Assembly: GCF_018860635.1 (NCBI RefSeq)
Contig: NZ_JAHKPT010000021.1
Span: 280,674-344,673 of the forward strand
Direction: 5' to 3'
Length of the DNA: 64,000 bases
Source: Aliiglaciecola lipolytica
Lineage (GTDB): Bacteria > Pseudomonadota > Gammaproteobacteria > Enterobacterales > Alteromonadaceae
Every line of letters begins with the position of its first letter. Positions within the stretch are counted from its first letter, which is position 1. Shown here in pieces: positions 7,225 to 17,299 of this stretch. The position numbers were made by a program, and so were the translations under genes. The notes under the pieces were generated by a model. The model did no database searches. It saw nothing but the letters and a program-made list of their open reading frames with translations, and was not told where the DNA came from.

Positions 7225-9711
7225 TCATTTATTGAAGGTGCTTCTTTTTAGGCTTGATACACTTTTCAACTGCAGATCTTTATCCATTTGGAGCATCAAT
7301 TCGATGACTTCCTGATTGCGCACCAATTTAAGGTTGAGTAGATCCGCAGGTGTACGTTTCAAGGTTTGATTTAATTGACGTAACTTAGAAACTGATTGGC
7401 CATTAACATTCTGAATAACATCGCCTGCTATTAACCCCGCTTTAGAAGCTTTGCTATCTTTTGGCACTGTTTTTATCACAACTCCACCTGCTTGTTTACT
7501 GACGCCAAAAGCAGAAAAGTCATTACCGGAAAGGTTTACTAAACTGGCCCCCATCCATTTACCTGTAAACGATGGCTGTGCTTTACGTTTGGTTTTTACC
7601 GGAGCGCTAAGGTTCGGGGTTCGAGCGATAGCACGTAAAGATGCTTTTTTGACACCAAATTGATCCATCGGAAAATTCTTGAAACCGATCTTCAACGCAG
7701 GGGAGTTAGGCTTCACACGGAAGTCTCCGTTTTTCGGGTCGACAAACATCGGATCGCCAAAGGCTGAGTTTTTATCCCAACTTAGGTTGTCGGAAACCGA
7801 CATTACTTTTTCTTTGCTTTCGCCATAGAAGTTTTTATCTACCATAACTTGATCAACAAAGGGATGAGTCATTCGAGCAGGCTTGTGCCGAGACATGAAA
7901 ATGTTGTTATAAACTTTATCACCACTTTCTTTATACCAAACATGTGGGTGCAAACCACTGTGAACTGCAATGTTATTCCAGGCGTGGCGGCGAAAACCTT
8001 CACGCAATTTTAACCCTCCAGCTAACATCAGGTTATTATAAATATCGTAATTAGTAGAGCCGTCATCTAAGTCAATATCCCAGCCGTGATCACTGCGCCA
8101 GCGACTATTACGGATGGTGGTCGTTTCGACTGCATCCAAAAATGGTAAGTCGGGAGCCTCATCAATCGCTTGTTGTGATGTGGCTTGGTCACTTCGCCAG
8201 TAACGATCTCGTCCCCAAGAATTGAACGAGCCGTGGTCATGTGTTTCTAGCACGGTGTCAAACACATCAACGCGCTCAATCAAATGCCCACCCCACGTAC
8301 CGTCACCAATATTGATTCCCGCTCTAGCTGTATCGTAAATTGAAACATCGCGAACCGTAATACCTTTTGCCATAGAAATCTGCACACCAGCAGGCTGACG
8401 TTCTACACTGCCTATTTTGTGGATAAGACAATCTTCCACAGTTGAATTAGCTGGATAGTTATTCGTTTTTGGCCCTGGAGTCCGGTCAATTTTAGACAAG
8501 TCATTTGTTTGCTTATATTCAAATAAAGGATTACGCACGGCATCAGGATCACCAACAAAGGCTACACCACTGGCACCCGTATCATGAATATGACACCCTT
8601 TAATCAATACGTTACGATTATAGTTGTTGACGAAAATAGCATTGCCACCGACCTGATCGAATTCGGTATCTAAAATATGAATGTTTTCAGTGCCCGTAAG
8701 AAGGAATGCGCCTCCGCGATAGATTGTCCAATCTGAACGTAGCAAAGGCTCCTTAGTTTTCATGAAAGTGCGAGACGCATGACGTACAACAAAACCTTGT
8801 AGGGTAATGTGTTTTACTGGGTTTAATTCAGTACCCTTAAACTCTACAAGATGACTCAGGCGTGCCACTTCTACCTTAGCTGTATTTAGATTTATCCCTT
8901 TGGCTGGTTTAAAATAAAGTTTATTTTTTGGGGCGTCATGAAACCATTCGCCTGGTGCATCAAGTTCTTCGAATATATTTTCAACCATTCGAAAGTCTTT
9001 ATGCATGCCCAGTTGACGGTTATTTTGCCAACCACCTTCATAAGTTATTTCGTTATTGCTTTTCTTGCCAGTGATTTGATAATGGTATCCGCCCCATTGT
9101 GAACGATGCATTGCATGAATATAACCACCCCTAGGATCGGCCCAGTCTGCCGCTCGTTCTGCAGAAAAAGCATCGGCCGCATACCCTTGATAGGCTGCTG
9201 TTTTTTTGCTCGAATCATAATTGGGGTATCGTGCCATACGCTGATTTTGACCATCAATAAAAAGTTGATCAATGTTTAAACCTACAGGTGTATCGGTTTG
9301 GAAAATACCATTTTTATAAGCAGACCAAGTAAGCTTCAATTTTGTACCACCACTTAACACCGCTAGCCCTTCATTCTCTGCTTTGTAAATAATGGGATAT
9401 CGCTCACTACCAGAGTCCGCCGGTTCAAAAATCAATGTCTCGGGCAAATAATAAACGCCATCAGCAACATGTACTATTACCGCTTCTTTTCCTGCAAAAG
9501 ACTGAGCGAGTTGTTTGGCTTTAGCTATTGACGCAAGCGGTTTCCCTTGTCGCCCGCTGTTGTTATCCGTTCCTGTTGGTGCGACATAGATCTCAGCTGC
9601 GTGGACACTAGACATGCAACTAAAAATACATAGTATTATTGGTGCTATAGCAGATTTATAAACTGCGCTTTTGTGAGTGTTAAAGGGGTTTATCAAGTAT
9701 TTAGTAGGCAT
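7225..9711 (-). CDS. Right-handed beta-helix glycosidase-like protein (GH141-like) with C-terminal PDZ domain
   Basis: The product is 828 residues, with a signal peptide ending near SSVHAA. The start is supported by AGGA seven bases upstream. The opening IYVAPTGTDNNSGRQGKPLASIAKA is the classic beginning of parallel beta-helix carbohydrate enzymes. Repeated IHILDTEFDQVGGNAIF and VLIKGCHIHDTGASGV-type rungs follow to about residue 650. The overall plan matches GH141 (alpha-L-fucosidase/xylanase family founded by BT1002), which would fit the fucosidases beside it. Residues about 730-800 (GVVIKTVPKDSKASKAGL, AGDVIQNVNGQSV) are a PDZ domain. It is the last gene of the minus-strand operon, 47 bases after a sulfatase. 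The family assignment is from memory of architecture, not a search. Confidence 0.75.
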   Translation of the reverse strand: MPTKYLINPFNTHKSAVYKSAIAPIILCIFSCMSSVHAAEIYVAPTGTDNNSGRQGKPLASIAKAKQLAQSFAGKEAVIVHVADGVYYLPETLIFEPADSGSERYPIIYKAENEGLAVLSGGTKLKLTWSAYKNGIFQTDTPVGLNIDQLFIDGQNQRMARYPNYDSSKKTAAYQGYAADAFSAERAADWADPRGGYIHAMHRSQWGGYHYQITGKKSNNEITYEGGWQNNRQLGMHKDFRMVENIFEELDAPGEWFHDAPKNKLYFKPAKGINLNTAKVEVARLSHLVEFKGTELNPVKHITLQGFVVRHASRTFMKTKEPLLRSDWTIYRGGAFLLTGTENIHILDTEFDQVGGNAIFVNNYNRNVLIKGCHIHDTGASGVAFVGDPDAVRNPLFEYKQTNDLSKIDRTPGPKTNNYPANSTVEDCLIHKIGSVERQPAGVQISMAKGITVRDVSIYDTARAGINIGDGTWGGHLIERVDVFDTVLETHDHGSFNSWGRDRYWRSDQATSQQAIDEAPDLPFLDAVETTTIRNSRWRSDHGWDIDLDDGSTNYDIYNNLMLAGGLKLREGFRRHAWNNIAVHSGLHPHVWYKESGDKVYNNIFMSRHKPARMTHPFVDQVMVDKNFYGESKEKVMSVSDNLSWDKNSAFGDPMFVDPKNGDFRVKPNSPALKIGFKNFPMDQFGVKKASLRAIARTPNLSAPVKTKRKAQPSFTGKWMGASLVNLSGNDFSAFGVSKQAGGVVIKTVPKDSKASKAGLIAGDVIQNVNGQSVSKLRQLNQTLKRTPADLLNLKLVRNQEVIELMLQMDKDLQLKSVSSLKRSTFNK

Positions 9712-9758
9712 TAAACGTTCCTATCAATATATTTTGCAATTGGTGTCTACTCGCTGCA

Positions 9759-11270
9759 TTACTGAAGAGCTTGTGCATAAAGTTGTGCCGCCTTTTTCCG
9801 CATTTCTGCTAAAGTCGATTTGTAATTTGGATCAGATACGAGGTTGTTTTGCTCATCAGGGTCATTTGCTAGCTCGTAAAGCTCCTCAATTACTGGCGAA
9901 TGTTCGAAATACTCAAAATACTGATACTGTTTTGTTCGTATCCCACGGCTACGATAAGAGCGATTATTTTTTATAACTTCATTATTCTTGGCTTCAACCT
10001 GCTTTCCTTTGGTTCTTAACAGCTCCTGAATAAAAAAGTTCTCTGTCAAAACGCCTTCCCGCCATTTTTTCATGTCTTGCTTACCCTCCATGAGTGGACT
10101 TAAGTCATGACCTTTCATTACCGGCGGTATGTCTAAGCCTGCCAAAGACAAAATCGTGGGGGCAATATCTGCAGACGAAACCATGGCATCAATCCTACGA
10201 CCATGGTTTTCTTTAGAGGCTCTTCCATCAAATACAATCAGTGGTTGTTTAATGGCTTCATCGTATTGAATCGCTTTGTCGTAAAGCCCACGTGAACCGT
10301 GGTAACGTCCATTGTCACTGGTGTAAATGATGATTGTGTTATCTAGTAGGTCAAGCTCTTCTAATTTAGCGACTAAACGACGAACTTGCTCATCTACACT
10401 ATAACTCTGCACTGCAAAACGTCGAGCAAGTGTTTGGTAAAGTTCAGGCGTGGATGTCCGTTGCATGTGAAGGTAGGTGCTGCGGCTATAGTCTAATACT
10501 TTAGGCAACTGGTCATTTTTGCCTTCTACCCAATTAGCAGGTACCTGCATTTTCTTGTCTTTAAACAGTTCAACATGTGGACCATACATGTCAGTATCAC
10601 GGTCATTCTTGACCGCATCGAAACTGACTGAAAGGCTAAAAGGTTGACCCTTCGGCTGCGTTTCTAAAAACCGGATCATTGCATCCCCTTTAATCAACGT
10701 TCGCTCTTTAGGGTTACGATCCTTACGATAGATATGAGCTAGCTTTTTATCACTTTTAGGAAAGTGAGGGCCTTTTTTACTTGTTGTTGAAATACCTGCA
10801 TAAAAGTCAAAGTGGTCGGCAACGGTTTCGGGTAATGCTTCTAAGCTAACGCCAAACTTACCAACAAACCCTGTGCGATAGCCTGCTGCTTTCATCAGCG
10901 CTGGATAGCTTTGGGCAAACTCTGTTGCAGGTAATGTGCGATTATAAGGGTAGGTGAAACCTACACGATGATCTGAAAAATAACGTCCGGTGAAAATCGT
11001 TGTTCTACTTGGCATGCAAATAGCTACAGCATGATAGGCATTGTCAAAACTAACTCCTTGAGCGGCAAGCTTATCAATATTGGGAGTAATTGCATCTTTA
11101 CTACCGTAGCTACCTATAGTGTCCCAACGCTGATCGTCCGTCATTAAAAACACAATATTAGGAGGAAGGTCTGTTTTAGTTGATGGGGTAGGAGTAACTG
11201 CCAATAAAGCTGTTGATTGCGAAAAAAATAATATCAAAAATGAAATATTGAAGAAATTAAATTTTTTCAA
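9759..11270 (-). CDS. Sulfatase, S1 family, secreted
   Basis: The product is 503 residues, starting at TTG with AGGAG eight bases upstream. The signal peptide ends near ALLAV. IVFLMTDDQRWD (39-50) supplies the metal-binding Asp45/46, C-M-P-S-R with Cys85 is the formylglycine site, and GKF at about 137 and YTSDNG complete the catalytic set. The C-terminus ends with the common sulfatase phrase ELYELANDPDEQNNL. It is distinct from the other two sulfatases here, which suggests different sulfate positions on the same glycan. It lies between the GH29 and beta-helix genes, 143 and 47 bases away. The substrate is inferred from context. Confidence 0.93.
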   Translation of the reverse strand: MKKFNFFNISFLILFFSQSTALLAVTPTPSTKTDLPPNIVFLMTDDQRWDTIGSYGSKDAITPNIDKLAAQGVSFDNAYHAVAICMPSRTTIFTGRYFSDHRVGFTYPYNRTLPATEFAQSYPALMKAAGYRTGFVGKFGVSLEALPETVADHFDFYAGISTTSKKGPHFPKSDKKLAHIYRKDRNPKERTLIKGDAMIRFLETQPKGQPFSLSVSFDAVKNDRDTDMYGPHVELFKDKKMQVPANWVEGKNDQLPKVLDYSRSTYLHMQRTSTPELYQTLARRFAVQSYSVDEQVRRLVAKLEELDLLDNTIIIYTSDNGRYHGSRGLYDKAIQYDEAIKQPLIVFDGRASKENHGRRIDAMVSSADIAPTILSLAGLDIPPVMKGHDLSPLMEGKQDMKKWREGVLTENFFIQELLRTKGKQVEAKNNEVIKNNRSYRSRGIRTKQYQYFEYFEHSPVIEELYELANDPDEQNNLVSDPNYKSTLAEMRKKAAQLYAQALQ

Positions 11271-11381
11271 AATGAAAGCTCCTTACGTTCGTATATGTCA
11301 CTACGGGATAACGCTTTTTCATTTGTTATCAGCTCAATTGTTGATCTATGTTTTCTGTCTAAAAACAAAGGCGTTAATTAA

Positions 11382-11400
11382 ACACATCTTGTCGATGTGT
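11382..11400 (-). terminator. Possible weak terminator or processing hairpin after the GH29 gene
   Basis: Seven-base arms ACACATC (11382-11388) and GATGTGT (11394-11400) enclose a 5-base loop, 14 bases beyond the GH29 stop on the minus strand. The following TTAATT is a poor U-tract. It may only partly reduce read-through to the next sulfatase gene. Confidence 0.35.
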
Positions 11401-11413
11401 AGGCCAATTAGGG

Positions 11414-13240
11414 TTATTTGAAAATGATCTCTACAGCAAATCCATTTTCAGCCTTTTGCCAATCACGGGCATCGATAACAAGGGCGTGATCAGTTTGTTT
11501 CCAAGATAGTTTTTGAGTACTGCCGAGTAATCTAACCGCGTCTATATGTCCGCTGCCTTTGCCCAAAGAAAGTATTTCAATGCTGTCCTGTGGCGGCATT
11601 AACGACATTGCATATACTTTGTTTTGTTTTGCCGTGAACCAAAAGTCTTGATTAGTAAATTGACGATTAAAACCGGATTTTGCGCGATGGCCGGTGCCTG
11701 ACAATAAGGTTTCGTTTGCGCCCTCATAACTGGTATCCCAACGTGTTGTGCCAAAAATTGCAGCGCTATTGGTTTGTATCCATTGGCCCATTTCAGCAAG
11801 ACGTTGAGCGCTTTCTGGCGGGACATTGCCTTGACCGTCGGGCCCTATATTGAGCAAATAGTTGCCACCTTTGGACAGAATATCGATAAAGTAGTAAAGC
11901 AGCTCTTTGGTGCTCTTCCAGTCGTCATCATAAAATTTAAAGCCCCAAGAATTATTGGTGGTGCCGACTGTCTCCCATTGTTTATTCATTTTCTCTGATG
12001 CAGAAGGAATAACATTGTCACCCGCATCTAGGTAGTCGCCAAATTGATAACCAACACGACGGCTCACTAACACGTTGGGATTGATATCGTATGCCAATTT
12101 ATAAAAGTCAAAAGCTTGTTTTTCGGTAATAAGTCCGTCGCCATCAAACCAAATTAACCGTAGTTTTGGCAATAAGGTGAGTAATTCTTTAATTTGCGGG
12201 TAAGCTTTGTTGTTTAAGTACTCTGCATGGGTATTCAAACTAGGATCCCATAGGTTCTTACCTTGTGCATGGGTATAAATTCCTAATTTGTCGTTTTGTT
12301 TTTTAACGTTTGCGTAGTTGCCATCTGTCCCGTCAAACCAATCGTTGCCATGGGAATAGTAGATACCAAACTCGATGCCCTCTGATAGACAAGCATCATA
12401 CAGCTCTTTGATTAGATCGCCCTGATACGGCGTTGCATCAACAATATCGTAATCGGACACTGCTGAGTCGTAAAGCGCAAAGCCATCGTGATGCTTAGAG
12501 GTAATAACGAGGTATTTCATGCCAGCTTTCTTGGCCAGTTGTGCGAAATTTTGCGCAAAGGATTTGTCAGGGTTAAAAGTACTCGCCAGCTGTTGATATT
12601 CTGCGCGAGGTATTCTGAAGGTCGACATTAGCCACTCTGCCACTCGAGGACCAGGGTAGGGCGAATCTTCTATACGGTTTTTTTTCCACATGCCACCTGC
12701 CTGAGAATATAACCCCCAATGAATAAACATGCCAAAGCGCGCTTCTTTAAACCAACGCAGTGCTTGTTGCTTTTCCGGTGACTGGTGCATAGTTAGCCAT
12801 TCGTTATAGTATTGACCAGTGCCAATTGGGTTGGAGCGGTGGGGAACAATTCTAATTTGTTTGACTGGCAGTGTTGTTGTTAATGATAGCTGGTATTGGT
12901 TGTTAGCCTCCAAAATTACAGGGCTGCTAAACTCATATACAGAGCCCGATTCAATTTTGTATTTCCCGGTCAACACTTCGCTTTGGTTCTGGCCGTTAAT
13001 GTTTAACTTACTTAAGGCCTCTTCTCCAGTATCATTAGTGACCAATTGCACGACAAATTTGCCTTTGTGTTTAGCTAAGAACGACTGATCTCGAAATTTG
13101 CTTGCTGAATTAATATCGATCACAACCCAATCTTGTCGAGTTGGATTTGATTTGTTGACAGCTAATGAGCTACATCCATTACACAACAAAACGATGCTAA
13201 TGAAAGTGATACAAGTGGAGACTCTATTGAATATTGTCAT
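11414..13240 (-). CDS. Alpha-L-fucosidase, GH29 family, predicted lipoprotein
   Basis: The product is 608 residues. It removes terminal alpha-L-fucose with retention of configuration. An N-terminal lipoprotein-type signal (LLCNGC, Cys23) is followed by a beta-sandwich segment of about 130 residues. The GH29 barrel follows: WFKEARFGMFIHWGLYS (163-179), TSKHHDGFALY (247-257) and LIWFDG with Asp366 as the expected nucleophile. LLNIGPDGQG near the end is also typical. The acid/base residue cannot be assigned by eye. It sits in the minus-strand operon between two sulfatases, so desulfation and defucosylation are probably coordinated. Confidence 0.94.
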   Translation of the reverse strand: MTIFNRVSTCITFISIVLLCNGCSSLAVNKSNPTRQDWVVIDINSASKFRDQSFLAKHKGKFVVQLVTNDTGEEALSKLNINGQNQSEVLTGKYKIESGSVYEFSSPVILEANNQYQLSLTTTLPVKQIRIVPHRSNPIGTGQYYNEWLTMHQSPEKQQALRWFKEARFGMFIHWGLYSQAGGMWKKNRIEDSPYPGPRVAEWLMSTFRIPRAEYQQLASTFNPDKSFAQNFAQLAKKAGMKYLVITSKHHDGFALYDSAVSDYDIVDATPYQGDLIKELYDACLSEGIEFGIYYSHGNDWFDGTDGNYANVKKQNDKLGIYTHAQGKNLWDPSLNTHAEYLNNKAYPQIKELLTLLPKLRLIWFDGDGLITEKQAFDFYKLAYDINPNVLVSRRVGYQFGDYLDAGDNVIPSASEKMNKQWETVGTTNNSWGFKFYDDDWKSTKELLYYFIDILSKGGNYLLNIGPDGQGNVPPESAQRLAEMGQWIQTNSAAIFGTTRWDTSYEGANETLLSGTGHRAKSGFNRQFTNQDFWFTAKQNKVYAMSLMPPQDSIEILSLGKGSGHIDAVRLLGSTQKLSWKQTDHALVIDARDWQKAENGFAVEIIFK

Positions 13241-13292
13241 GTTGATTTTGTTTACCTGAATAAATTAAATGTGAAAGCGTTTAATCTCATTA

Positions 13293-14861
13293 TCAATAAA
13301 GTTCTTTTACTAATGTCTGTGCTCTGGTTCGATAGTACTCAAGCTGTTTTGCGTACTTGGGATCTTTAGCTAGATTGGTCAATTCATTAGGATCCGCCAC
13401 TATATTAAATAACTCTTCATAAATAGGTTCTTCATTGCTAGCAAAAGACTGTTGTGGCAAATACCGCATTCTGTCTTGCTTCTTACTAAACGAACGAATG
13501 TATTTGAATTTTTTATCGCGCACGCCTTCTTGTCTTGGATAGCCTTGGTCGGTAAACAAGTTTTCAAGAAAAATATCTTGTCTCCATGACGATTCTGTTT
13601 TCGTTTCTTCTATCAGTGGAACTAAACTTTTACCTTGGTATGAAGATGGGACATCGGTGCCAGCCATATCTAAAAGCGTTGCCACTATATCTTGCCCAAC
13701 CACTAAGTCATCGATGTGCTTGCCTTGGATGTCAGTGTCGAAGAAAGGAGAGTAGATAATAAGCGGGACGTGCACAGACTCGTCATACAGAATCGTTTTT
13801 CCACCAAGTCCATGCTCACCAAGTAACAAGCCGTTATCTGAAGCGAAAACGATGATAGTATTTTCATCTTCAGAGATCGTTTTTAATAGTTGACGTAGTT
13901 GTCCAACAAACTGGTCAATGGCGTATACAGCCCGCGCCATCTTTAATTTGTCATTTAACAATTTAGGTTTATTTTCAGTGACATAATATTTCATTAGGTC
14001 AGTACTGGCGTACACATCTTTAGGCAAGCTAATAGGCACAGGATAGCCCGCTGGTAGGTCAATTTGATCAACTTTATCTTGGAATAGCGTCTTATAGATA
14101 ACAGGGTCGCTTTCCAATTTACCCATTGTGCCAATGCTAGAAGCATGGGGTAAATTAAAGTTAATCCACGCAGCAAAGGGCTTATTGGGATCTCTGCGGT
14201 GTATACTTCTTTTCGTCGAAGGTTCGGCATTTTCATAAAAATAATCGTAATCTTCGTTTTGCGATAAATAGGCTTGAGTCGCCTCCATTAAGCCTTCAAT
14301 TTGTGTTTTGTTTTTCAAATTTGAGAAGGTTTTATGGCGTTTAAGATGAAAACCCAAATGGCCAGATGCAAAGTATGAAAAATCGATATTTTTACGTAAA
14401 GGACTGTCGTTTTTATCAGCTATTTTTGTATGGTGTTTGCCAATAAAGGCTGTGGAGTAACCCTGCTTTTTAAGCTGCATTAACCAACTATTGTTAAAAA
14501 CTTCTTCAGTAATTACGTTTTTAGACATGGAATGAAAGCCAATTTTGTTTTTTCGCTCCCATTGGCCTGTAAACATGTTCGCTCTGCTGGGGCCACAAAT
14601 TGGGCTGGTAATAAATGCGTTATCAAAGAAAACCCCTTCTTTAGCCAACTGATCGATGTGCTTAGTGGGCGATAGTGGATCGCCCGTCATAGTCAGAGAA
14701 TTAAAACGTTGATCGTCAGTAAAAATGAAAATCACGTTTGGTTGCTTGTTTTCTTTACTAAGGGGGGTTGATGTTGTGGATTCAGCAAACGCTGGCATGT
14801 TCATTGTGAGTGTGCAGGCAAGAGATAAACACTGGAATAAGAATATTGAATTTCGACGCAT
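13293..14861 (-). CDS. Sulfatase, S1 family, secreted
   Basis: From the chosen start the product is 522 residues. The open frame extends 25 codons further to 14936, but that would overlap the upstream gene. The ATG at 14861 has AAGAGGT just before it and gives a proper signal peptide ending MPAFAE. NVIFIFTDDQRFN (42-54) carries Asp49/50, and C-G-P-S-R (Cys89) is the formylglycine site. FASDNGLLLGEHG is the downstream metal site. The C-terminus has the usual YEELFNIVADPNELTNL. It starts 5 bases after the GH95-like gene ends and 52 bases before the GH29 gene starts, so all are one operon. Confidence 0.92.
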   Translation of the reverse strand: MRRNSIFLFQCLSLACTLTMNMPAFAESTTSTPLSKENKQPNVIFIFTDDQRFNSLTMTGDPLSPTKHIDQLAKEGVFFDNAFITSPICGPSRANMFTGQWERKNKIGFHSMSKNVITEEVFNNSWLMQLKKQGYSTAFIGKHHTKIADKNDSPLRKNIDFSYFASGHLGFHLKRHKTFSNLKNKTQIEGLMEATQAYLSQNEDYDYFYENAEPSTKRSIHRRDPNKPFAAWINFNLPHASSIGTMGKLESDPVIYKTLFQDKVDQIDLPAGYPVPISLPKDVYASTDLMKYYVTENKPKLLNDKLKMARAVYAIDQFVGQLRQLLKTISEDENTIIVFASDNGLLLGEHGLGGKTILYDESVHVPLIIYSPFFDTDIQGKHIDDLVVGQDIVATLLDMAGTDVPSSYQGKSLVPLIEETKTESSWRQDIFLENLFTDQGYPRQEGVRDKKFKYIRSFSKKQDRMRYLPQQSFASNEEPIYEELFNIVADPNELTNLAKDPKYAKQLEYYRTRAQTLVKELY

Positions 14862-14866
14862 GGTAT

Positions 14867-17299
14867 TTACCTCTTGTAGTAATAGTGATGGCCAGGTAGG
14901 CGTTTGGTTTTTTCGTTTAAGCCAAACATATTCCATTCCTCAGGATTGATTGGGGTTGGCTTAATGCTTAACGCGGTGTTTTCGATGTTTGCTTTGGTTA
15001 AAATCGCGCGCTCGCCTTTGCTGAGTTTTATCTGATAAAAACCAGAATCATCACGAAACGCTTGTGTTTCGTTAGCAAGTTTACCTTGAATATAAATCTT
15101 AGGGTTATCAATGTCTGTTTGAATCACCAAAGGCTTACCAGCGAGGCTTTGTACTTCAACGAACTGGGTTATGCCTTGTTGTTTACTGGCACTAACTAAA
15201 AACGCACCTTGTGTACGAAGTTGATAAAAGGCGAGTTCCTGCCAATGCGCAGGGCTTGCTGGAAATACTCGAATTTTGCCGCCCCAACTTTGCAATAACA
15301 TGTCGTGTACCGATGTAGCGTAGGATAATGGGCTCTCAATTACAGGATAGTTTCTGGATTCTGAGTACATTGTGGTGGGGGAAACATTCTGGTGCTGAAT
15401 AAAATAATCGAGGTATTGATACGCTTTTACTGAATCACCTAACATCGCGTAAATCGAAGTTGCGCCAGTTGCGGTATAACCGGTTACCGGCATAGCATCT
15501 ATTTTAATATTTTTATTCATTGAAGTTTCTAGCCAATGATCGACACTGGTGCGCAACAATTGCTTGTTTTCAGGTTTTTCTGGCGTGATCACCGCCAGAG
15601 GGTAAAACGGTAATAAATGTGAATAGTGACGATGGGGTTTACTAAACGGAATATCCTTACCTATTCGCAACCCATTTTCATCAATTTGGAATCCAACTAT
15701 ATTATCTAGGATATGTTGCCATTCGTCGGCTAGCGGATCTTGTATATCATAATTTTGGTTGAGATCGATTAGCGTTTGTAAACTCCAGCGCATCAGCCCG
15801 ATTGTGAAGTTAATATCTTGACCATGGCCTGGTTTATATTCAGGGGACCAACTATGTTTTATGTGTATTGTGCCACTTTTTGAAGGGACGGGGTTTTCGT
15901 CCAAGTAATTGCGATAGCTGTTTACGGTTTTACGTAAAATCGGAAACAGTCCGTCTCGCATGCAATTATCATCTGCTAAATATTCGCAATGTAGCCAATA
16001 GTCGTGAAGTAACCAAGCCAACATATCTGGTACTTTTCGAGCGTTGTCAGAAACCATGTCTTGTGGAAATAATGCACCTACTGCAGCGCTGTCTTTCCAA
16101 TCCACAGGAACGTTTTTGGTTAAATTTGTTGCGTACTTATTAATATTATTTATTAAAGAATCACCCAAAGACATTCGGTTTGCGGTGAGGTGTGTCCAGT
16201 ATATTAGCTGCACGTTAAGATCGCCCCAGACCATTGGCCAGAAGGTTTTATGATACCAAGGCCCCATTAAATCAAGTAGCGGACCATTTCCCCGGTTGGC
16301 AGACGCTAGCTTGTACATTTGAATCCAATAAAATGCTTGTTTCTCAGGCTCGCTAATACTTAAATAACTTTGCGGATAATAGTTGTGCCACCACTGTTGA
16401 TGTGAAGAAATAAACTGCTCGTTTTGGACCGTCTTACGTGCTTTTTGAAGGTTTTCCTTGACCGTTTGCAAACTGTTTTTTTCTGGGAAACTATGGTGAA
16501 TACTCGCATATAAAGCTTGCTGGCCATCTGCTTTACCTGTGACTTCCCAGCCAGTTGTTGTTTCGCCTCTATGTTGATACAAAGGCTGAAAGCTAAACGT
16601 AAAGCCGTCCGATTCTATTTCGGTTGCTGCTGGAGGCATCGGCATAGGTGCAGTTCGCATCTCATCCCAATAGGACGACTTAGGGCCTATACCATCGTCT
16701 AAAAATGCTCGCACAGAAGGGAAGGGCACGTCTGGATGCCAACTAATGGTGATTGATTCTCCGTCTTTAGCATCCGTTTCGAAATAAATAATATCCCTTT
16801 GGCTATGGGTTAAACCTCTAACTGAATAGCTGCCTCGACTTGTACTAATTGTTCCGGTGAGTTCAGCATCCCAGAGGCTTAATCTAAGATCCACATCAGT
16901 GATCTTACCGATAGAAGTCAGTTTAAAATGGCCTAAAGGTAGTCTGCCTCTATATATCCATGGCATTTCTTTTCCGTCGTGAGGTAAACGGTGGTCATAG
17001 TAATCGTGTCGTCCAACATGCAAGGAAATGCTGTTGTCTTTATCACTTTGGGACTGATAGAACAAAAAGCCGATATTTCCGTTACCGCTAAAAGGCGCGA
17101 CTGGCCAACTATCGGGTAGCCGATCCCAAACTAAATCTTGTTGCTTTAAGAACTCAGCGTAATCAACATCCAAGCTTACTTTTAAGTCCGAACTTTGTGT
17201 GGAAACGACTGAACTATTATGTACAACGCTATGTACTGAAGGAGACAGTAATAATGCGATACATGCTAATTTTATCGTTGTTAGCCAGAAAAAATTCAT
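14867..17299 (-). CDS. GH95-like alpha-L-fucosidase, secreted
   Basis: The product is 810 residues with a signal peptide ending near SVHS. The N-terminal part has FSGNGNIGFLFY, like the GNG segment of GH95 beta-sandwich domains. The middle and C-terminal parts form an (alpha/alpha)6-type barrel with WPMVWGDLNVQLIYW, SWSPEYKPGHG, HRHYSHLLPFYPLAV and LLQSWGGKIRVFPA, which match the GH95 pattern (inverting alpha-L-fucosidases or galactosidases). Similarity is partial, and a related unnamed family such as DUF5703-type proteins is possible. It is the first gene of the minus-strand operon. AGGA is the ribosome site, and its ATG directly abuts the stop of an upstream short open frame holding tandem repeats. 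Confidence 0.78.
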   Translation of the reverse strand: MNFFWLTTIKLACIALLLSPSVHSVVHNSSVVSTQSSDLKVSLDVDYAEFLKQQDLVWDRLPDSWPVAPFSGNGNIGFLFYQSQSDKDNSISLHVGRHDYYDHRLPHDGKEMPWIYRGRLPLGHFKLTSIGKITDVDLRLSLWDAELTGTISTSRGSYSVRGLTHSQRDIIYFETDAKDGESITISWHPDVPFPSVRAFLDDGIGPKSSYWDEMRTAPMPMPPAATEIESDGFTFSFQPLYQHRGETTTGWEVTGKADGQQALYASIHHSFPEKNSLQTVKENLQKARKTVQNEQFISSHQQWWHNYYPQSYLSISEPEKQAFYWIQMYKLASANRGNGPLLDLMGPWYHKTFWPMVWGDLNVQLIYWTHLTANRMSLGDSLINNINKYATNLTKNVPVDWKDSAAVGALFPQDMVSDNARKVPDMLAWLLHDYWLHCEYLADDNCMRDGLFPILRKTVNSYRNYLDENPVPSKSGTIHIKHSWSPEYKPGHGQDINFTIGLMRWSLQTLIDLNQNYDIQDPLADEWQHILDNIVGFQIDENGLRIGKDIPFSKPHRHYSHLLPFYPLAVITPEKPENKQLLRTSVDHWLETSMNKNIKIDAMPVTGYTATGATSIYAMLGDSVKAYQYLDYFIQHQNVSPTTMYSESRNYPVIESPLSYATSVHDMLLQSWGGKIRVFPASPAHWQELAFYQLRTQGAFLVSASKQQGITQFVEVQSLAGKPLVIQTDIDNPKIYIQGKLANETQAFRDDSGFYQIKLSKGERAILTKANIENTALSIKPTPINPEEWNMFGLNEKTKRLPGHHYYYKR

